Below are positions 1 through 11,288 of a stretch of DNA of 64,000 bases, piece by piece (position 1 is the first letter of the stretch; each line of letters opens with the position of its first letter). Origin of the DNA: Siphlonurus alternatus (lineage: Eukaryota > Arthropoda > Insecta > Ephemeroptera > Siphlonuridae); assembly GCA_949825025.1 (NCBI GenBank), contig OX463782.1, positions 36,915,951 through 36,979,950 of the forward strand, read 5' to 3'. The notes beneath the pieces are model-generated. The model ran no database searches. It saw only the letters and a list, made by a program, of their open reading frames with translations, and was not told the DNA's origin. Made by a program: the position numbers and the translations under genes.

Positions 1-384
1 TAACTCCCTACAACTCGAAATAGACAACTCATTACAACACAATATATCTCAGATTAACGAAAATAAAAATAACACATTATAACCCAATTATAAATGTACT
101 TTCCCACAATGTAAACTAACATAACACATCCAATATTAACTTTAAAGCATCCAACATAATTAAACTTTGGCAAACAAGGCATTTTTCTAACTTGAAGCAA
201 CTCGACACAAAAGAAAAATGTCATTTTAAAATCAATGCAAAGTAACTTCAAATAACTTAACTTCTGAGTCCTCTTCTTCAAAGGATTTTATCTTCTTCTA
301 ACTGCAGATTTTAATTTAAAAACAACGTAACCCAATGCATATCAACTAAAGTGTTGAATGGAGAAATACAGTGATATAACAGAA
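1..384. repeat. CAAC-rich degenerate flank of the 79-bp array
   Basis: No gene is seen. The plus strand is rich in CAAC/CAACTC words and poor in G, like the ordered 79-bp array that follows, so this is probably a decayed part of the same array. The window edge cuts it. Confidence 0.4.
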
Positions 385-960
385 TTCAACAAAGGTAGGG
401 CCATATTTGTTTCAACAAAAGGCAACACTCTTACAACAAAACTCAACTATAAATTGTAGCAATAGGAGAACATGTCATTGCCAACAAAAAACAACTCTTT
501 TACAACAACACTTAACTAAAAATTCGCCAAAGCCACAGCAATGATGGGATCTTTTAATTCCAACAAAAAGCAACCCTTTTGTAACAACACTCAACTAAAA
601 GTCTGCCAAAACCACAGCAATGATGGATTATTTTAGTTACAACAAAAAGCAACTCTTTTGCAACAACACTCAACTAAAAACTCGCTAAAACCACAGCAAT
701 GATGGATTATTTTAGTTACAACAAAAAGCAACTCTTTTGCAACAACACTCAACTAAAAAATTGCCAAAACCACAGCAATGATGGATTATTTTAGTAACAA
801 CAAAAAGCAACTCTTTTGCAACAACACTTAACTAAAAAATTGCTAAAACCACAGCAATAATGGACTGGTTTACTTCCAATATAAAAAACTCTTTTGCATC
901 AATACTCAACTAAAAATTCGCCACAACCACAACAATGATCGATGGGCTGTTTTTATATTA
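385..960. repeat. 79-bp tandem repeat array (left)
   Basis: About six to seven units. The marker CCACAGCAATGATGG recurs at 533, 612, 691 and 770, and its variant at 849, exactly 79 bp apart. CAACAAAAAGCAACTCTTTT-type segments recur at 482, 561, 640, 719 and 798. The outer units are more degenerate. The reverse complement is GTTG-rich, like the array at 9180-9680, which has the same period. Confidence 0.9.
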
Positions 961-1063
961 CCGTTCCAGGTAAAAGAAACCCTATATAAAAAAAAAAACT
1001 TTACAAGAAATTTAGCTAGGAGAATGAGATCGAGAGACAATTTAATCCTTTAAATTGTGGTAA

Positions 1064-1727
1064 TTAAAGTAGAGTGAGCGATTTAATTTTTTTGGAATAT
1101 TTTATTTTCTTAAAATAGTTTAACCTGCCTTCTATTGAGAAATGAAAACCAAAAAATTCCATCTCAAAAAGCTTCACCACAAAAAAATTCCCAAAGTTGA
1201 TGTTTCGGAGGCATTAAACATGCATCCTTATGGAACAGAAAACAGCGTTTTACTCCAACTTCGTCTGAACTATGGAACCAATTAAAAAATACATACGTAA
1301 TCTATGATGAATTCTTTAATGGATTTCCATGTAAAAAAAAAAAAAATACATTGCCGTTTTTCCGAAAAAAAATATTGAAATTTTTGCGGGTTAATTCCCA
1401 TAAGGATTTTCAATATTTTTTTCCGGAAAAACGGCTCCGTAATTTTTTTTTTTATTATTTGAAAATCCATTAAAAAATTCATCATAGATTACGTACGTAT
1501 TTTTTAATTGGTACCATAGTTCAGACGAAGTTGGAGTAAAAAGCGGTTTTCTGTTCCATATATTAAGGATGCATGTTAAAGGCCTCCGAAACACCAACTT
1601 TGGGATTTTTTTGTGGTGAAGCTATTTGAGATGGAATTTTTTGGTTTTCATTTCTCAATAGAAGACAAGTTAAACTATTTTTAGAAAATAAAATATTCAA
1701 AAAATGAAATCGCTCACTCTACTTTAA
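1064..1727. mobile_element. Foldback MITE, family C copy 1
   Basis: Long imperfect palindrome. It begins TTAAAGTAGAGTGAGCGATT and ends with the reverse complement, and the arms match through most of the length. No transposase frame. Family copies lie at 3107-4036 and 44228-44762. Short open frames inside are palindrome artefacts. Confidence 0.85.
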
Positions 1728-2087
1728 TAACTGTTTAAATTCACTATGTATAATAGATATGGAACAATTTGCAAATAATTATGATATGCTAAAATTAAAA
1801 AATATATATTATATATTTTATATGCAACGGCAGACAGATGGAAAAAAAATATTGTTTTATACATATACCCAGGGACCGCATGGGTATCCCCGCGACACAG
1901 TAACACAGTGACACATGAGTCATTAGTATTTTTTTTAATATGGTTAAATTATGTTATTTTAAAACATTTAATTTAATCCTAAATAAAAATAAATTAATTT
2001 GTTAAATATCATTGAATATCCCGCATGCAGGTGTCTCTGGGGGACACACACACGGGGCATTGTCGGAAATTGTAAATATTTATATGT

Positions 2088-2091
<4 letters not shown>

Positions 2092-2161
<70 letters not shown>
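2092..2161. repeat. (TA)n microsatellite
   Basis: About 35 uninterrupted TA dinucleotides. Open frames reading (YI)n here are artefacts. Confidence 0.97.
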
Positions 2162-2163
<2 letters not shown>

Positions 2164-2680
2164 ATTAAGCATGAGTCTATTGACTTTTTGAGCACAATTG
2201 AGGTTAATTTTTATTATAATTATCCCGATAATCCGAATGTCCTGTAACTGCACCTGGGGGTTAATTATTCATGGGACATAAAATTTCTTCTCATGAAATG
2301 ATATATATTTTATGCTACTATTATAAGGATATTCTTTTAATATAATATACAATAATGGTTGGATTTTTTTATTTCATAATTAGAAAATTTATACATAAAA
2401 TTATGCTTTGCTGAATTTTTTCAGATTTTTGGAGTGCAGGAACTAATTTAAAAAAATATATATATTAAATATCTGAATTAGGGTGGTACAACCTGATGGG
2501 ACAACCGTGACGTCATCTACAGCCAACCACAGCAAGCGTATACTATAATTATTCTAATTAGCATTCACTATATATCCTAAAATTAGTTAATTTTAAATAC
2601 ACGTATATATAATGTCCAGACAAAATTTAAAACCATTTTCTTTGAAATTAAATATATAATAATATTATATAATACCTAAA

Positions 2681-2989
2681 ATGGGGTATCGACCTCAATT
2701 TTTTTATTGCAGAAATGGATAGAGGGTGCAAAGTTATGCTACCCTGATTTTTTTTCGATTTTTTAGAGCCCGGGATGTATTTTTAAAAAATATTGAAAGT
2801 CCTTTTTGTGACGTCACGCGGCGACAAGTCCTATCTTTTTCTTAAGGAGCCGCGTCTAGTCACGTCACGAAAAAAACTTTCAATAATTTTTTAAAAATAG
2901 TTCCCGGACTCTAAAAAATCTGAAAAAATCAAGGTAGCATAACTTTGCACGGTTTGCAATAAAAAAAATTAAGGTCAATACTATACATT
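2681..2989. mobile_element. Foldback MITE, family D copy
   Basis: Inverted arms contain TTGCAGAAATGGATAGAGGG and TTTTTAAAAAATATTGAAAG, with a central pair of TGACGTCA-like sites. The family consensus ends are ATGGAGTATTGACC/GGTCAATACTCCAT. Other copies: 26777-27095, 55033-55349, 56297-56569 and a decayed one near 25.7 kb. Confidence 0.85.
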
Positions 2990-3106
2990 GTGTCCCTTCA
3001 TCATCATATTATTCATATATAGCATATTAATTAGCATGGCACAATAAAACTTAATATATAATATATTATAGTATCTAGTATAGAAAGTTATAACTTTCGA
3101 TTAGCT

Positions 3107-4036
3107 TGAAGTAGAGTATGAGCGATTTCATTTTTTGGAATTATTTTTTTTTCTAAAAATAGTTTTACCTGCCTTCTATTGAGAAATATTAAAACCAAAA
3201 AATTCCATCTCAAATAGCTTCACCAAAAAAAATTCCCAAAGTTGGTGTTTCGGAGGCCTTTAACATATGCATCCCTTATGTACGTGGAACAAAAAACAGC
3301 TTTTTACTCCAACTTCGTCTACTATAAAGTACCAATTAAAAAATACGTATGTATTGTATTTTGTATTTACTATTTGTTTTGTATTATGAATTCTTTAATG
3401 GATTTACAAATAATTTTATTTATTTACGGAGCCTTTTTTCCGAAAAGGTATATTGAATTTTATGCGGGCTAATTTTCATAAGGATTTTCAGGATTTTTTT
3501 CCGGAAAAACGGCTCCATAAAAAAGTGTTTTATTTGAAAATCCATTAAAGAATTCATCAAAGATTTTATATGTATAACGTATTTTTTAATTGGCACCATA
3601 TTTCAGACGATGTTGTAGTAAAAAGCTCTTCCATAAGCTAGGATGCATGTTAAAGGCCTCCGAAACACTAACTTTTGGAATTTTTTGTGGTGAGGCTATT
3701 TGAGATGGAATTTTTTGGTTTTTATTTCTCAATAGAGGGCGAGTTAAATTTTTAGAAAATGAAATTAAAAAAAAAAAAAAAATGAAATCGCTTAAGGTGG
3801 ATCCACATGGCGATTTCCAACCTGCGACGCGAAGCGAATAATGCGCACTTGCTGTAAAATCCATTGGCGGCCGGCCATATTTGGGGATTAAAAAAAAAAA
3901 GTATCATAAATTAATGCGATATATTCGCCGCCGCAATGTCGAATTCGCTTCCGCATAGGATTTCACAGCTTGTGTGACAAAATCGCGTCGCATAGCCGCG
4001 TTGTCACCATCTGAATTCGCCTTTACTCTACTTTAA
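3107..4036. mobile_element. Foldback MITE, family C copy 2, interrupted
   Basis: Same family as 1064-1727. The right arm is split by a family-A element at 3795-4022. Removing the insert restores the arm sequence GAAATCGCT(C/T)ACTCTACTTTA. Confidence 0.85.
3795..4022. mobile_element. MITE family A, TTA target duplication
   Basis: A 228-bp element with short TIRs, AGGTGGATCCACATGGCGA at the left and the inverted, diverged form at the right. It is flanked by TTA (3792-3794 and 4023-4025). A 3-bp TWA duplication is typical of PIF/Harbinger elements. Copies: 21654-21872 (nested in a SINE), 33417-33605 (truncated) and 60676-60887 (TAA duplication). Confidence 0.85.
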
Positions 4037-4224
4037 GCTCCATCCCTCTCTAAAACGAATTATAATATTTATGTAATTTTTTTTTTCTTTAAATTTATTT
4101 TATATACTGATATCATTGCATGTTCATTGGAATCTATCGTAATTAAATAATATAAATTATAAAGAGATTATAACCTCACTTTTTTTAAATTTGTCGTTGA
4201 TGAAAATTATAAAAATTATAAGCG

Positions 4225-4424
4225 CAGGTGTGGATCAGCTGGAGGGGAGATCCCTCCCCCCCCCCAAATTTTTGGATTTAACACACATGTGCAACATATA
4301 TATAATATACAGTATAATAATATATATTATATAAAATCATTTTTTCCCATTCCAATTTTTTTTAACATTGATCTTATGCGGAGGCAGCCCCCCCCCCCGA
4401 TTTTTTTTTCTGAATCCATGCCTG
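4225..4424. mobile_element. Non-autonomous hAT element, family F copy 1
   Basis: Ends CAGGTGTGGATCAG / GAATCCATGCCTG match the family TIR CAGGCGCGGATCCAG. The 8-bp flanks TATAAGCG and TTTAGGCG agree at six of eight positions, so they are a decayed hAT-type duplication. The interior carries C-runs and no coding frame. Confidence 0.75.
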
Positions 4425-4764
4425 TTTAGGCGTGTGCGTAGGGATTGGAGTAATTAAAATATGGAATTAATTGATGCATGCTATTCTTTGGTGGGATCTA
4501 TCATAATTATATATATTATAATTATGAGGTGATCGAGTCCCATATGATGTATAATATATACTTAAAAATATAGTGCACTAAATTAACTCTTATTAAACAA
4601 TTATGATAAACTTTATCCACCATAAAACACGATGAATATCACTTGAAAGGTGAAATGATTTCATTTCGTTTAAATTATGCAATTAAAGAATTAAACTATT
4701 TTCTGACATAATCTTTTTCAAACATTCCGTGCGCCTTGTAAAAATCTTTCTTATCGTTCTTATC

Positions 4765-4985
4765 GTTTCTGATTGGACAAGTTAAAAACTGTAAGCCAAT
4801 CAAAATTTAGCACCGACCGTTGATCGATAATCGATATGATTTTTTTATTTTCTAATGGCGGCGAAGAAGAAGTGATGTCGGTGCCAAATTTTCGTCGATT
4901 TTCGTTAATAACTGCAATTAAATCTGTGTTACGAAGTTTTGTATGATATATTTAATGAAAAGATATAACGACCTGTGAGAATAAG
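4765..4985 (+). promoter_or_regulatory. Putative housekeeping-type promoter and 5' non-coding exon
   Basis: Two CCAAT-type motifs in opposite orientation (4772-4776 and 4796-4800) are followed by a DRE-like TCGATAATCGATA (about 4824-4836) and then AATGGCGGCG near 4854. About 130 bp later AATAAG|GTATGT gives a splice donor at 4986. Frames starting at the ATGs here are short, so the exon is probably mostly untranslated. There is no TATA box. The inference is that this drives the plus-strand exons at 6354 and 9025; no transcript links them. Confidence 0.35.
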
Positions 4986-5308
4986 GTATGTTTCAGTGTA
5001 TGTATATTGAGTTCTTGGTTAAAATTGTGTTTTTCTGATCCACGATTTGTTTTGTTATGTCTGATATCTGCAAACGAGTGGACCTCGAGTGGACTATCTG
5101 TAATTTTCTTAATATTGAATTTCCAATCGTCAGCATTATTCTATATGGAAATACCGGGCATGTATAATACAATATTGTTTATATAGCAAAGTTCCCTGGC
5201 GTATATTAACGAGAAAATTACAGTAATGATGTTCGAAAATAAATTAAATTTTTCCTTCTATGCATAGGTGTCGTTGACTGATTTCAAGTTTTTCAGTTCC
5301 CATTTAGC

Positions 5309-5702
5309 TTAAGGTAGAGATAACGCCAAACAGCTGATCGACGTAATGCCCTTTGATTAACATGTAAACCTTGGCAAATTGACAAAAATTCTGAAATTTT
5401 TTTGAGAGGCAGATATTAGTGCCTAAAAGCCATAGAACAAATTTCAAAACGATTTAACGAGCCGATTTTTTTTAATTAATTTTTTTAATTTTCAGCATAG
5501 GGCTTTCCCATGGAGAGCCAAACTAAAAAATTAATTTAAAAAAATCGGCTCGTTAAATGTTTTTGAAACTTTTGCTATGACTTTTAGGCACTAATATCTG
5601 CCTCTACAAAAAATTTCAGAATTTTTGTCAATTTGCTAAGGTTTACATGTTAATCAAAGGGCATTACGTCGATCAGCTGTTCGGCGTTATCTCTACCTTA
5701 AT
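5309..5702. mobile_element. Foldback MITE, near-perfect ~390-bp palindrome
   Basis: Begins TTAAGGTAGAGATAACGCC and ends with its reverse complement. The arms pair almost completely around a ~40-bp centre. The outer TIR AAGGTAGAGATAA is shared with the elements at 15826, 58281 and 61260, whose interiors differ, so the family shares ends but not cores. Confidence 0.9.
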
Positions 5703-6353
5703 AATGTGCATACAATAATTTTTATCATAAATAAATTGTCTATTACAATTATTTTAACTCTATATTATAGCAGTATGCATATGGTATGCCATACTGTACA
5801 GTATCTAAAATAAGCATGCATACATATTATAATATATATGCTGTATGGCATATCATAATTATAAATATGCAGATGAACGATACTATGGTTTCAAGGTTCT
5901 TCTTCTACCTGCATATAATGCAATCCCTATGCCTATATACAGTACATTTGCCTTGGATTGTAAAGGTGCTGTCACATATGGTCGAAAATTACTACCGGAA
6001 TCATGCCGTAGCAGCCGCAGATAAACGATAATGTACAAAAGCTTGCTGTATTCATACGGCATGCCATGGCATAAATAATATTTCTGTTGTTTGAAAGCTC
6101 TTAAACTTGCAACTAACCTATAAGTGTCATATAAATCCACCTATTTTTAAAATTAAACTTAAATTATTAATTGTGTTCAATGATGTGCTGATTCCGTCTT
6201 GTGCAGTGTCAACAGGTAATGTGAGTGACAATCTCGAGGCGGTGTCTCAGACAGCGTCCAATCTCAGTGACGTCCTCGCTTGATGAAGGAAGGAGGAGAA
6301 GCGGACCCACCAGACAATCTCTCTGCCAACGTATCTGGCCACTGCACTCCCAG

Positions 6354-6432
6354 CATATCAGGCAGGGACGCACCTCCAGTCAGGTGACGGAGGACACAGA
6401 TGCAGCCATTGGACACTATAGGGATAACCATG
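6354..6432 (+). CDS. Candidate internal coding exon, unknown protein
   Basis: A pyrimidine-rich acceptor (ACTGCACTCCCAG at 6341-6353) precedes 79 nt read as HIRQGRTSSQVTEDTDAAIG..., ending in CATG|GTGAGT, a strong donor at 6433. It enters in phase 0 and leaves in phase 1, which matches the exon at 9025. An alternative acceptor GTGCAG at 6206 exists, but that longer version has an in-frame stop at 6222-6224. Other frames upstream (6209-6280 and 6295-6385) also look protein-like, so a frameshifted pseudogene is possible. I recognise no family. Confidence 0.35.
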
Positions 6433-6635
6433 GTGAGTCCTCGGCCTGTAGTTTTCTATGGACATTATCCTTCAATAAGTGATTTATAGGTCAACTAAAA
6501 ATAATGATTGTGATTTATTTTTATTTATTTTTTTATTTTGAGGGCTATGTACTATAAACAGTATTTTTATAATTGGGAAATTAATTTTGTTGGTTGCATT
6601 ACTAATTTATGTTTCATACTTTACTCAATGTGAAA

Positions 6636-8680
6636 GTGTCTCGAGGGCTGTTTCTTTCTTACGTACTGACTAGTCGTTATTACATTTAGACAAGATGGCT
6701 GCCATTTAGCGGAACCTTCAACTAGACACAAACTCACTTGCATTTCAGTACGTTATGATGGCAAAGTGTCTCGGAGGCAGTTTCTTTGTTACGTAATGAC
6801 TAGTCGGTATTAAATTTAGACAAGATGGCTGCCATTTAGCGGAACCTTCAACTAGACACAAACTCACTTGCATTTCAGTACGTTATGATGGCAAAGTGTC
6901 TCGGAGGCAGTTTCTTTGTTACGTACTGACTAGTCTCTATTAAATTTAGACAAGATGGCTGCCATTTAGCGGAACCTTCAACTAGACACAAACTCACTTG
7001 CATTTCAGTACGTGATGATAGCAAAGTGCCTCGGAGGCAGTTTCTTTGTTACGTAATGACTAATCGGTATTAAATTTAACAAGATGGCTGACATTTAGCG
7101 AAACCTTCAACTAGACACAAACTCACTTGCATTTCAGTACGTTATGATGGCTAAGTCTTTCGGAGGCTCTTCCTCTGTTAGATACTGACTTGTCGCTACT
7201 AAATTTAACAAGATGGCTGCCAATTGGCGGAACCTTCAACTAGACACAAACTCACTTGCGTTTCAGTATGTTATGATAGCAGTGTTCTCGGAGGCTGTTT
7301 CTTTGTTACGTACTGACTCGTCGCTACTAAATTTAGACAAGATGGCTGCCATTTAGCGGAACTTTCAACTTGACACAAACTCACTTGCATTTCAGTACGT
7401 TATGATGGCAAAGTGTTCTCGGAGACTCTTCCTCTGTTAAGTACTGACTCGTCGCTACTAAATTTAACAAGATGGCTGCCATTTAGCGGAACTTTCAACT
7501 TGACACAAACTCACTTGCATTTCAGTACGTTATGATGGCAAAGTGTTCTCGGAGACTCTTCCTCTGTTAAGTACTGACTCGTCGCTACTAAATTTAACAA
7601 GATGGCTGCCATTTAGCGGAACTTTCAACTTGACACAAACTCACTTGCATTTCAGTACGTTATGATGGCAAAGTGTTCTCGGAGACTCTTCCTCTGTTAA
7701 GTACTGACTCGTCGCTACTAAATTTAACAAGATGGCTGCCATTTAGCGGAACTTTCAACGAGACACAAACTCACTTGCATTTCAGTATGTTATGATAGCA
7801 GTGTTCTAGGAGGCTGTTTTTTTGTTACGTACTGACTCGTCGCTACTAAATTTAGACAAGATGGCTGCCATTTGGCGGAACTTTCAACGAGACACAAACT
7901 CACTTGCATTTCAGTATGTTATGATAGCAGTGTTCTAGGAGGCTGTTTTTTTGTTACGTACTGACTCGTCGCTACTAAATTTAGACAAGATGGCTGCCAT
8001 TTAGCGGAACCTTCAACTAGACACAAACTCACTTTCATTTCAGTGCGTTATGGTGGCAAAGTCTTTCGGAGGCTCTTCCTCTGTTAGATACTGACTTGTC
8101 GCTACTAAATTTAACAAGATGGCTGCCATTTAGCGGAACTTTCAACTAGACACAAACTCACTTGCGTTTCAGTATGTTATGATAGCAGTGTTCTCGGAGG
8201 CTGTTTCTTTGTTTCGTACTGACTCGTCGCTACAAATTTAGACAAGATGGCTGCCATTTGGCAGAACCTTCAACTTGACACAAACTAACTTGCATTTCAG
8301 TAAGTTATGATGGCAGTGTTTCTCAGAGGCTTGGTCAAGCACTGACTTGTTGCTACTACATGTAATTAAAATTGCTGTGCCACTTAGCGGAACCTTCTAC
8401 CAGACACAAAGTTACTTCTTTTTTTAGCACATTATTATACAAAGTGTCCCGTAGGTGTCTACTTGGTTAAGTTCTGACTTTCCACTACATGAAAGACCAA
8501 GATGGCGCCTATTTAACAGAACCTGCTGCTAGTCACAAAATTTTTTTTTTTCTGTACGTTTTCATGGCAATGTGTCTCGGCAATGTGTTATTTCTTCAAG
8601 TACTGATTGTCGCCATGTTATGAAACCAAGATGGCGCCTATTTTATAAAAACTGCTGATGGTCATAAACTTGGCTAATGA
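6636..8680. repeat. ~130-bp tandem array carrying YY1-like motifs
   Basis: About 16 units of 128-131 bp; the unit starts at 6636, 6766, 6896 and 7026 are exactly 130 bp apart. Each has AAGATGGCTGCC (a close match to the YY1/Pho consensus AAGATGGCGGC), CACAAACTCACTTGCATTTCAG (shown only as a position marker) and TACTGACT. Units 7411-7540 and 7541-7670 are identical, so homogenisation is recent. The last two or three units (8330-8680) are diverged but keep AAGATGGCGCC. The array lies in the putative intron between the 6354 and 9025 exons. Confidence 0.9.
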
Positions 8681-9024
8681 TTTCAAAACTGAAATTAATA
8701 ACAGTTGCTTCCTGCAGAAGTTGCACCTTGTCATTACAGCATTGATATTAAATTGAAAATACAGGCCATTTTTTTTTAAACTTTAAAGCAACACATAAAT
8801 TTATTTTAATTAACAACCCAAATTTTTTTGAAAATATTTATTTAATAGCCATATATTGCAGTGGTTATTTCTGGCTAGCATATTGACATTTTTCGTTCCA
8901 GCTATGATGTAGAACCTGATATATGGATTCTATTGGTAATTTCAAACACCCACACATTTGTATAATTTACTTATACGACTCATGTTTACATTGCGAGTGT
9001 CTAAATTATTTTAAATTTCAACAG

Positions 9025-9110
9025 GGTATCATGATCGCTGCCAACGAGCCTTCTACCGAATGATGAGTGGTCTGCCAAAAATTCAAGAAGTTCAAGGTTT
9101 ATCTCAGTAG
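9025..9110 (+). CDS. Candidate terminal coding exon, unknown protein
   Basis: Acceptor AAATTTCAACAG (9013-9024). With one base carried from the 6354 exon, the frame reads GYHDRCQRAFYRMMSGLPKI and seven more residues to TAG at 9108-9110. The phase agrees with the upstream donor and the composition looks coding. The 3' region holds the 79-bp array and ends at AATAAA (9730). The product is unknown; the two exons together give only ~55 C-terminal residues. Confidence 0.4.
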
Positions 9111-9179
9111 TTCCAAAGAGCAGTTTTAAATACCAAAGTGAAAACGGGGAACTGGTAAAAGTGTATGAATGGCAGAAAA

Positions 9180-9680
9180 TTTGCTTGTAATTTATTTGAG
9201 GAGATTTGGGTCAGATTGGGGAGGGTCCAATATTGATTCTGGCAGAAAGCTAGTTGTCTTTCATTTTAATTTTGTTGGAATGAGTTGGGTTAGATGGGGG
9301 AGGGTTCAGTATTGATTCTGCCAGAAAGGTTGTTGGATTTCGTTGTAATTTTGTTGGAATGAGTTCGGTTAGATGAGGGAGGGTCCAGTATTGTTTCTGC
9401 CAGAAAGCTAGTTGGATTTCTTTGTAATTGTGTTGAAATGAGTTGGTTCAGATGGGGGAGGGCCCAGTATAAATTCTGCCTGTAAGCTAGTTAGATTTCG
9501 TTATAATTTTGTTGGAAACAGTTGGGTCAGATGGGGGAGGACCCAGGATTTATTTTGCCAGAAGGCTGGTTGGATTTTGTTTAAATGAAGTTGAAATGAG
9601 TTGGGTCAGATTGGGCAACCCCTGCTACGGCATGGGGAAACTTTTAGTTAGATGTTGTTGTAATCAGTTGTCTGAATTTA
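9180..9680. repeat. 79-bp tandem repeat array (right)
   Basis: Six units. The GGGTCAGAT-type marker recurs at 9208, 9287, 9366, 9445, 9524 and 9603, always 79 bp apart. The unit contains AGTTGGATTTCGTTGTAA and GGGGGAGGGTCCAGTATTGA. It partly resembles the reverse complement of the 385-960 unit (AGTTGCTTTTTGTTGTAA), which has the same period. Confidence 0.9.
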
Positions 9681-9729
9681 TGTTGAAATTTGTTATTGCC
9701 AGCTGTATTTAATTGAATCATGTCGTGTT

Positions 9730-9735
9730 AATAAA
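9730..9735 (+). terminator. Candidate poly(A) signal AATAAA
   Basis: AATAAA followed by a GTTG/T-rich stretch, 620 bp past the TAG of the 9025 exon. It would close the plus-strand candidate gene. A single hexamer in AT-rich DNA is weak evidence alone. Confidence 0.3.
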
Positions 9736-9739
9736 GGTT

Positions 9740-10029
9740 GAAATTTGTTGTGATTAATTAGTTGTTTAATGTTTATTTTCATTGTAATCCTTGAGTTACA
9801 CAATGTTGTATGGAGTTATCCCCATCCAGTTATATTTAGTTGCTTTAAGAGCAAGTTTATATTGGTTAGCAGAAGTTAAAGCAATCTTAGTTGCCTTGAG
9901 TTATTCAAAGTTACAGTGCAGCAACTAAAAGCAACCCTGAAAACGGCCAATTTTGACTTGGATTTAGTTGCTTAGGTGAAATTTAGTTGGAGCAAGATTT
10001 TGTTCAACAAAATTTAAGCGTGGGATAGT
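9740..10029. other. GTTG-rich stretch, no gene seen
   Basis: TTAGTTG words continue (strand-skewed like the right array) up to the start of a hairpin element. No exon or transposon ends were recognised. Confidence 0.4.
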
Positions 10030-10288
10030 GAGAAAGGCGCACTTGCTTCATTATCATATGGCAGCCATGTTGGCGTGAAAAAATCGCTTTCCCGCAGTGA
10101 TTAAAACCCACTGCGATTTTTTCATGCCAACATGACCACCATATGAAAATGAAGCAAAAAGTGCGCCTTTCTCGTTGTGCCAAGCCCCGCTCGACATCGC
10201 TCCATGAAAAAGCACTCCTTCACTCAACAAAACCTGGCGACACAAAATTCTCACCTCATCGAGCACGGCGGTGGGGGAGGCGGTCACA

Positions 10289-10438
10289 ATGAAGGCGGGG
10301 GCGGGCCCGGTGCTCAACATGGCCGGGGGCGGGGGGCGACCTCGGGGGCGGGCGGCTCGGGGGCGGCGGGCTGATCTCACGGAGAGGCGGCGACTGCTGA
10401 GGGGCGAGTTGGAGTCACTGGAGCCGACCTGCGGAGGG
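10289..10438 (+). CDS. GC-rich exon-like ORF, possible captured gene fragment
   Basis: ATG at 10289 opens 50 codons up to TAA (10439-10441): a Gly/Arg-rich N-terminus, then a helix-like ADLTERRRLLRGELESLEP. The frame ends at GGAGG|GTAAAA, a possible donor. The island (10255-10440) is strikingly GC-rich and CpG-rich against its AT-rich surroundings and sits between inverted arms of a foldback element. It is either a real first exon or a fragment carried by a Pack-MITE-like element. I do not recognise the protein. Confidence 0.35.
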
Positions 10439-10646
10439 TAAAATAAGGTCAGACAAGGTCATTTGAACACCAACGACCTGCGGAAAAAATCACGGCGGGA
10501 TTTCATCTCTGCGGGAAAGTGATTTTTTTACGCCAATATGTCCGCCATATGATAATGAAGGTGCATTTCCATAGAGCGATGTCGAGCGGGACTTGGAGGA
10601 GCGAGAAAAGCGCATTTACTTTAATCTCGTTTGGCGGCCATATTGA

Positions 10647-10841
10647 ATGGCGATAAAATCGCAAGGCGAAGAAATCCAAACAGCAAAATTTTATGAATTT
10701 TTACCAGCATGTTTGAAAGAAATAAAAACCAGTAAACTTTTTCGCACAAAATTAAAGAATGTATTGATCAATAAAGAGTTTTACTCTATTAAAGCTTTTG
10801 AGAGTAATAAAATGTCTGAAAAAGTATTATCAGGATTATAA
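10647..10841 (+). mobile_element. LINE reverse transcriptase, C-terminal remnant
   Basis: The frame reads ...KLFRTKLKNVLINKEFYSIKA... and ends at TAA, matching the usual C-terminal pattern of CR1/Jockey/L2-like ORF2 proteins (F.K.LK..L....FYS). The rest of ORF2 is missing: the copy is 5' truncated. The 3' UTR runs through the TA/TG microsatellite to an (AAAT)n tail at about 11264-11287. Confidence 0.55.
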
Positions 10842-10886
10842 AATAAACAAAATTATAAATTTACATATACATTGTATTGACTGATA

Positions 10887-10946
10887 TATATATATGTATG
10901 TATGTGTATGTATGCATATATGTATGTGTGTGTATATGTGTATGTG

Positions 10947-10987
<41 letters not shown>

Positions 10988-11022
10988 ATGTGTATGTATG
11001 TATGTATATATATATATGTATG

Positions 11023-11055
<33 letters not shown>
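10887..11055. repeat. (TA)/(TG) compound microsatellite
   Basis: Alternating TATA, TGTG and TATG runs inside the LINE 3' UTR. It gives spurious (YI)n/(HT)n frames on both strands. Confidence 0.95.
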
Positions 11056-11256
11056 GTTCCACATAAACTAAAATTTATCAGTATTAATGGTGACTTTGGC
11101 TTGTATTTTGTTTTTATTATTATTGTCAGTGATTGTGTTTGATAGTGTTAAATAACTTATGTAAATGTGTTTAAGTTTGATGTTTTTATGTTGTATTTTG
11201 TCCAATTTTGACTTGAACATATGTTTGTCTTGTACAACCAAAAAGAAGTTCCAAAA

Positions 11257-11287
<31 letters not shown>
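11056..11287 (+). mobile_element. LINE 3' UTR and (AAAT)n tail
   Basis: Non-coding 3' end finishing AAAATAAAAATAAATAAATA..., the tail of the LINE whose ORF2 remnant lies just upstream. Confidence 0.6.

Positions 11288-11288
<1 letters not shown>

Noticed and set aside
385..960. CRISPR-like array
   Set aside because: Units are 79-bp head-to-tail repeats without unique spacers in eukaryotic DNA.
1968..2247. Open frames of (YI)n on both strands
   Set aside because: Pure translation of the (TA)n microsatellite; the same applies at 10853-11142, 23580-23822, 32331-32569 and 36288-36506.
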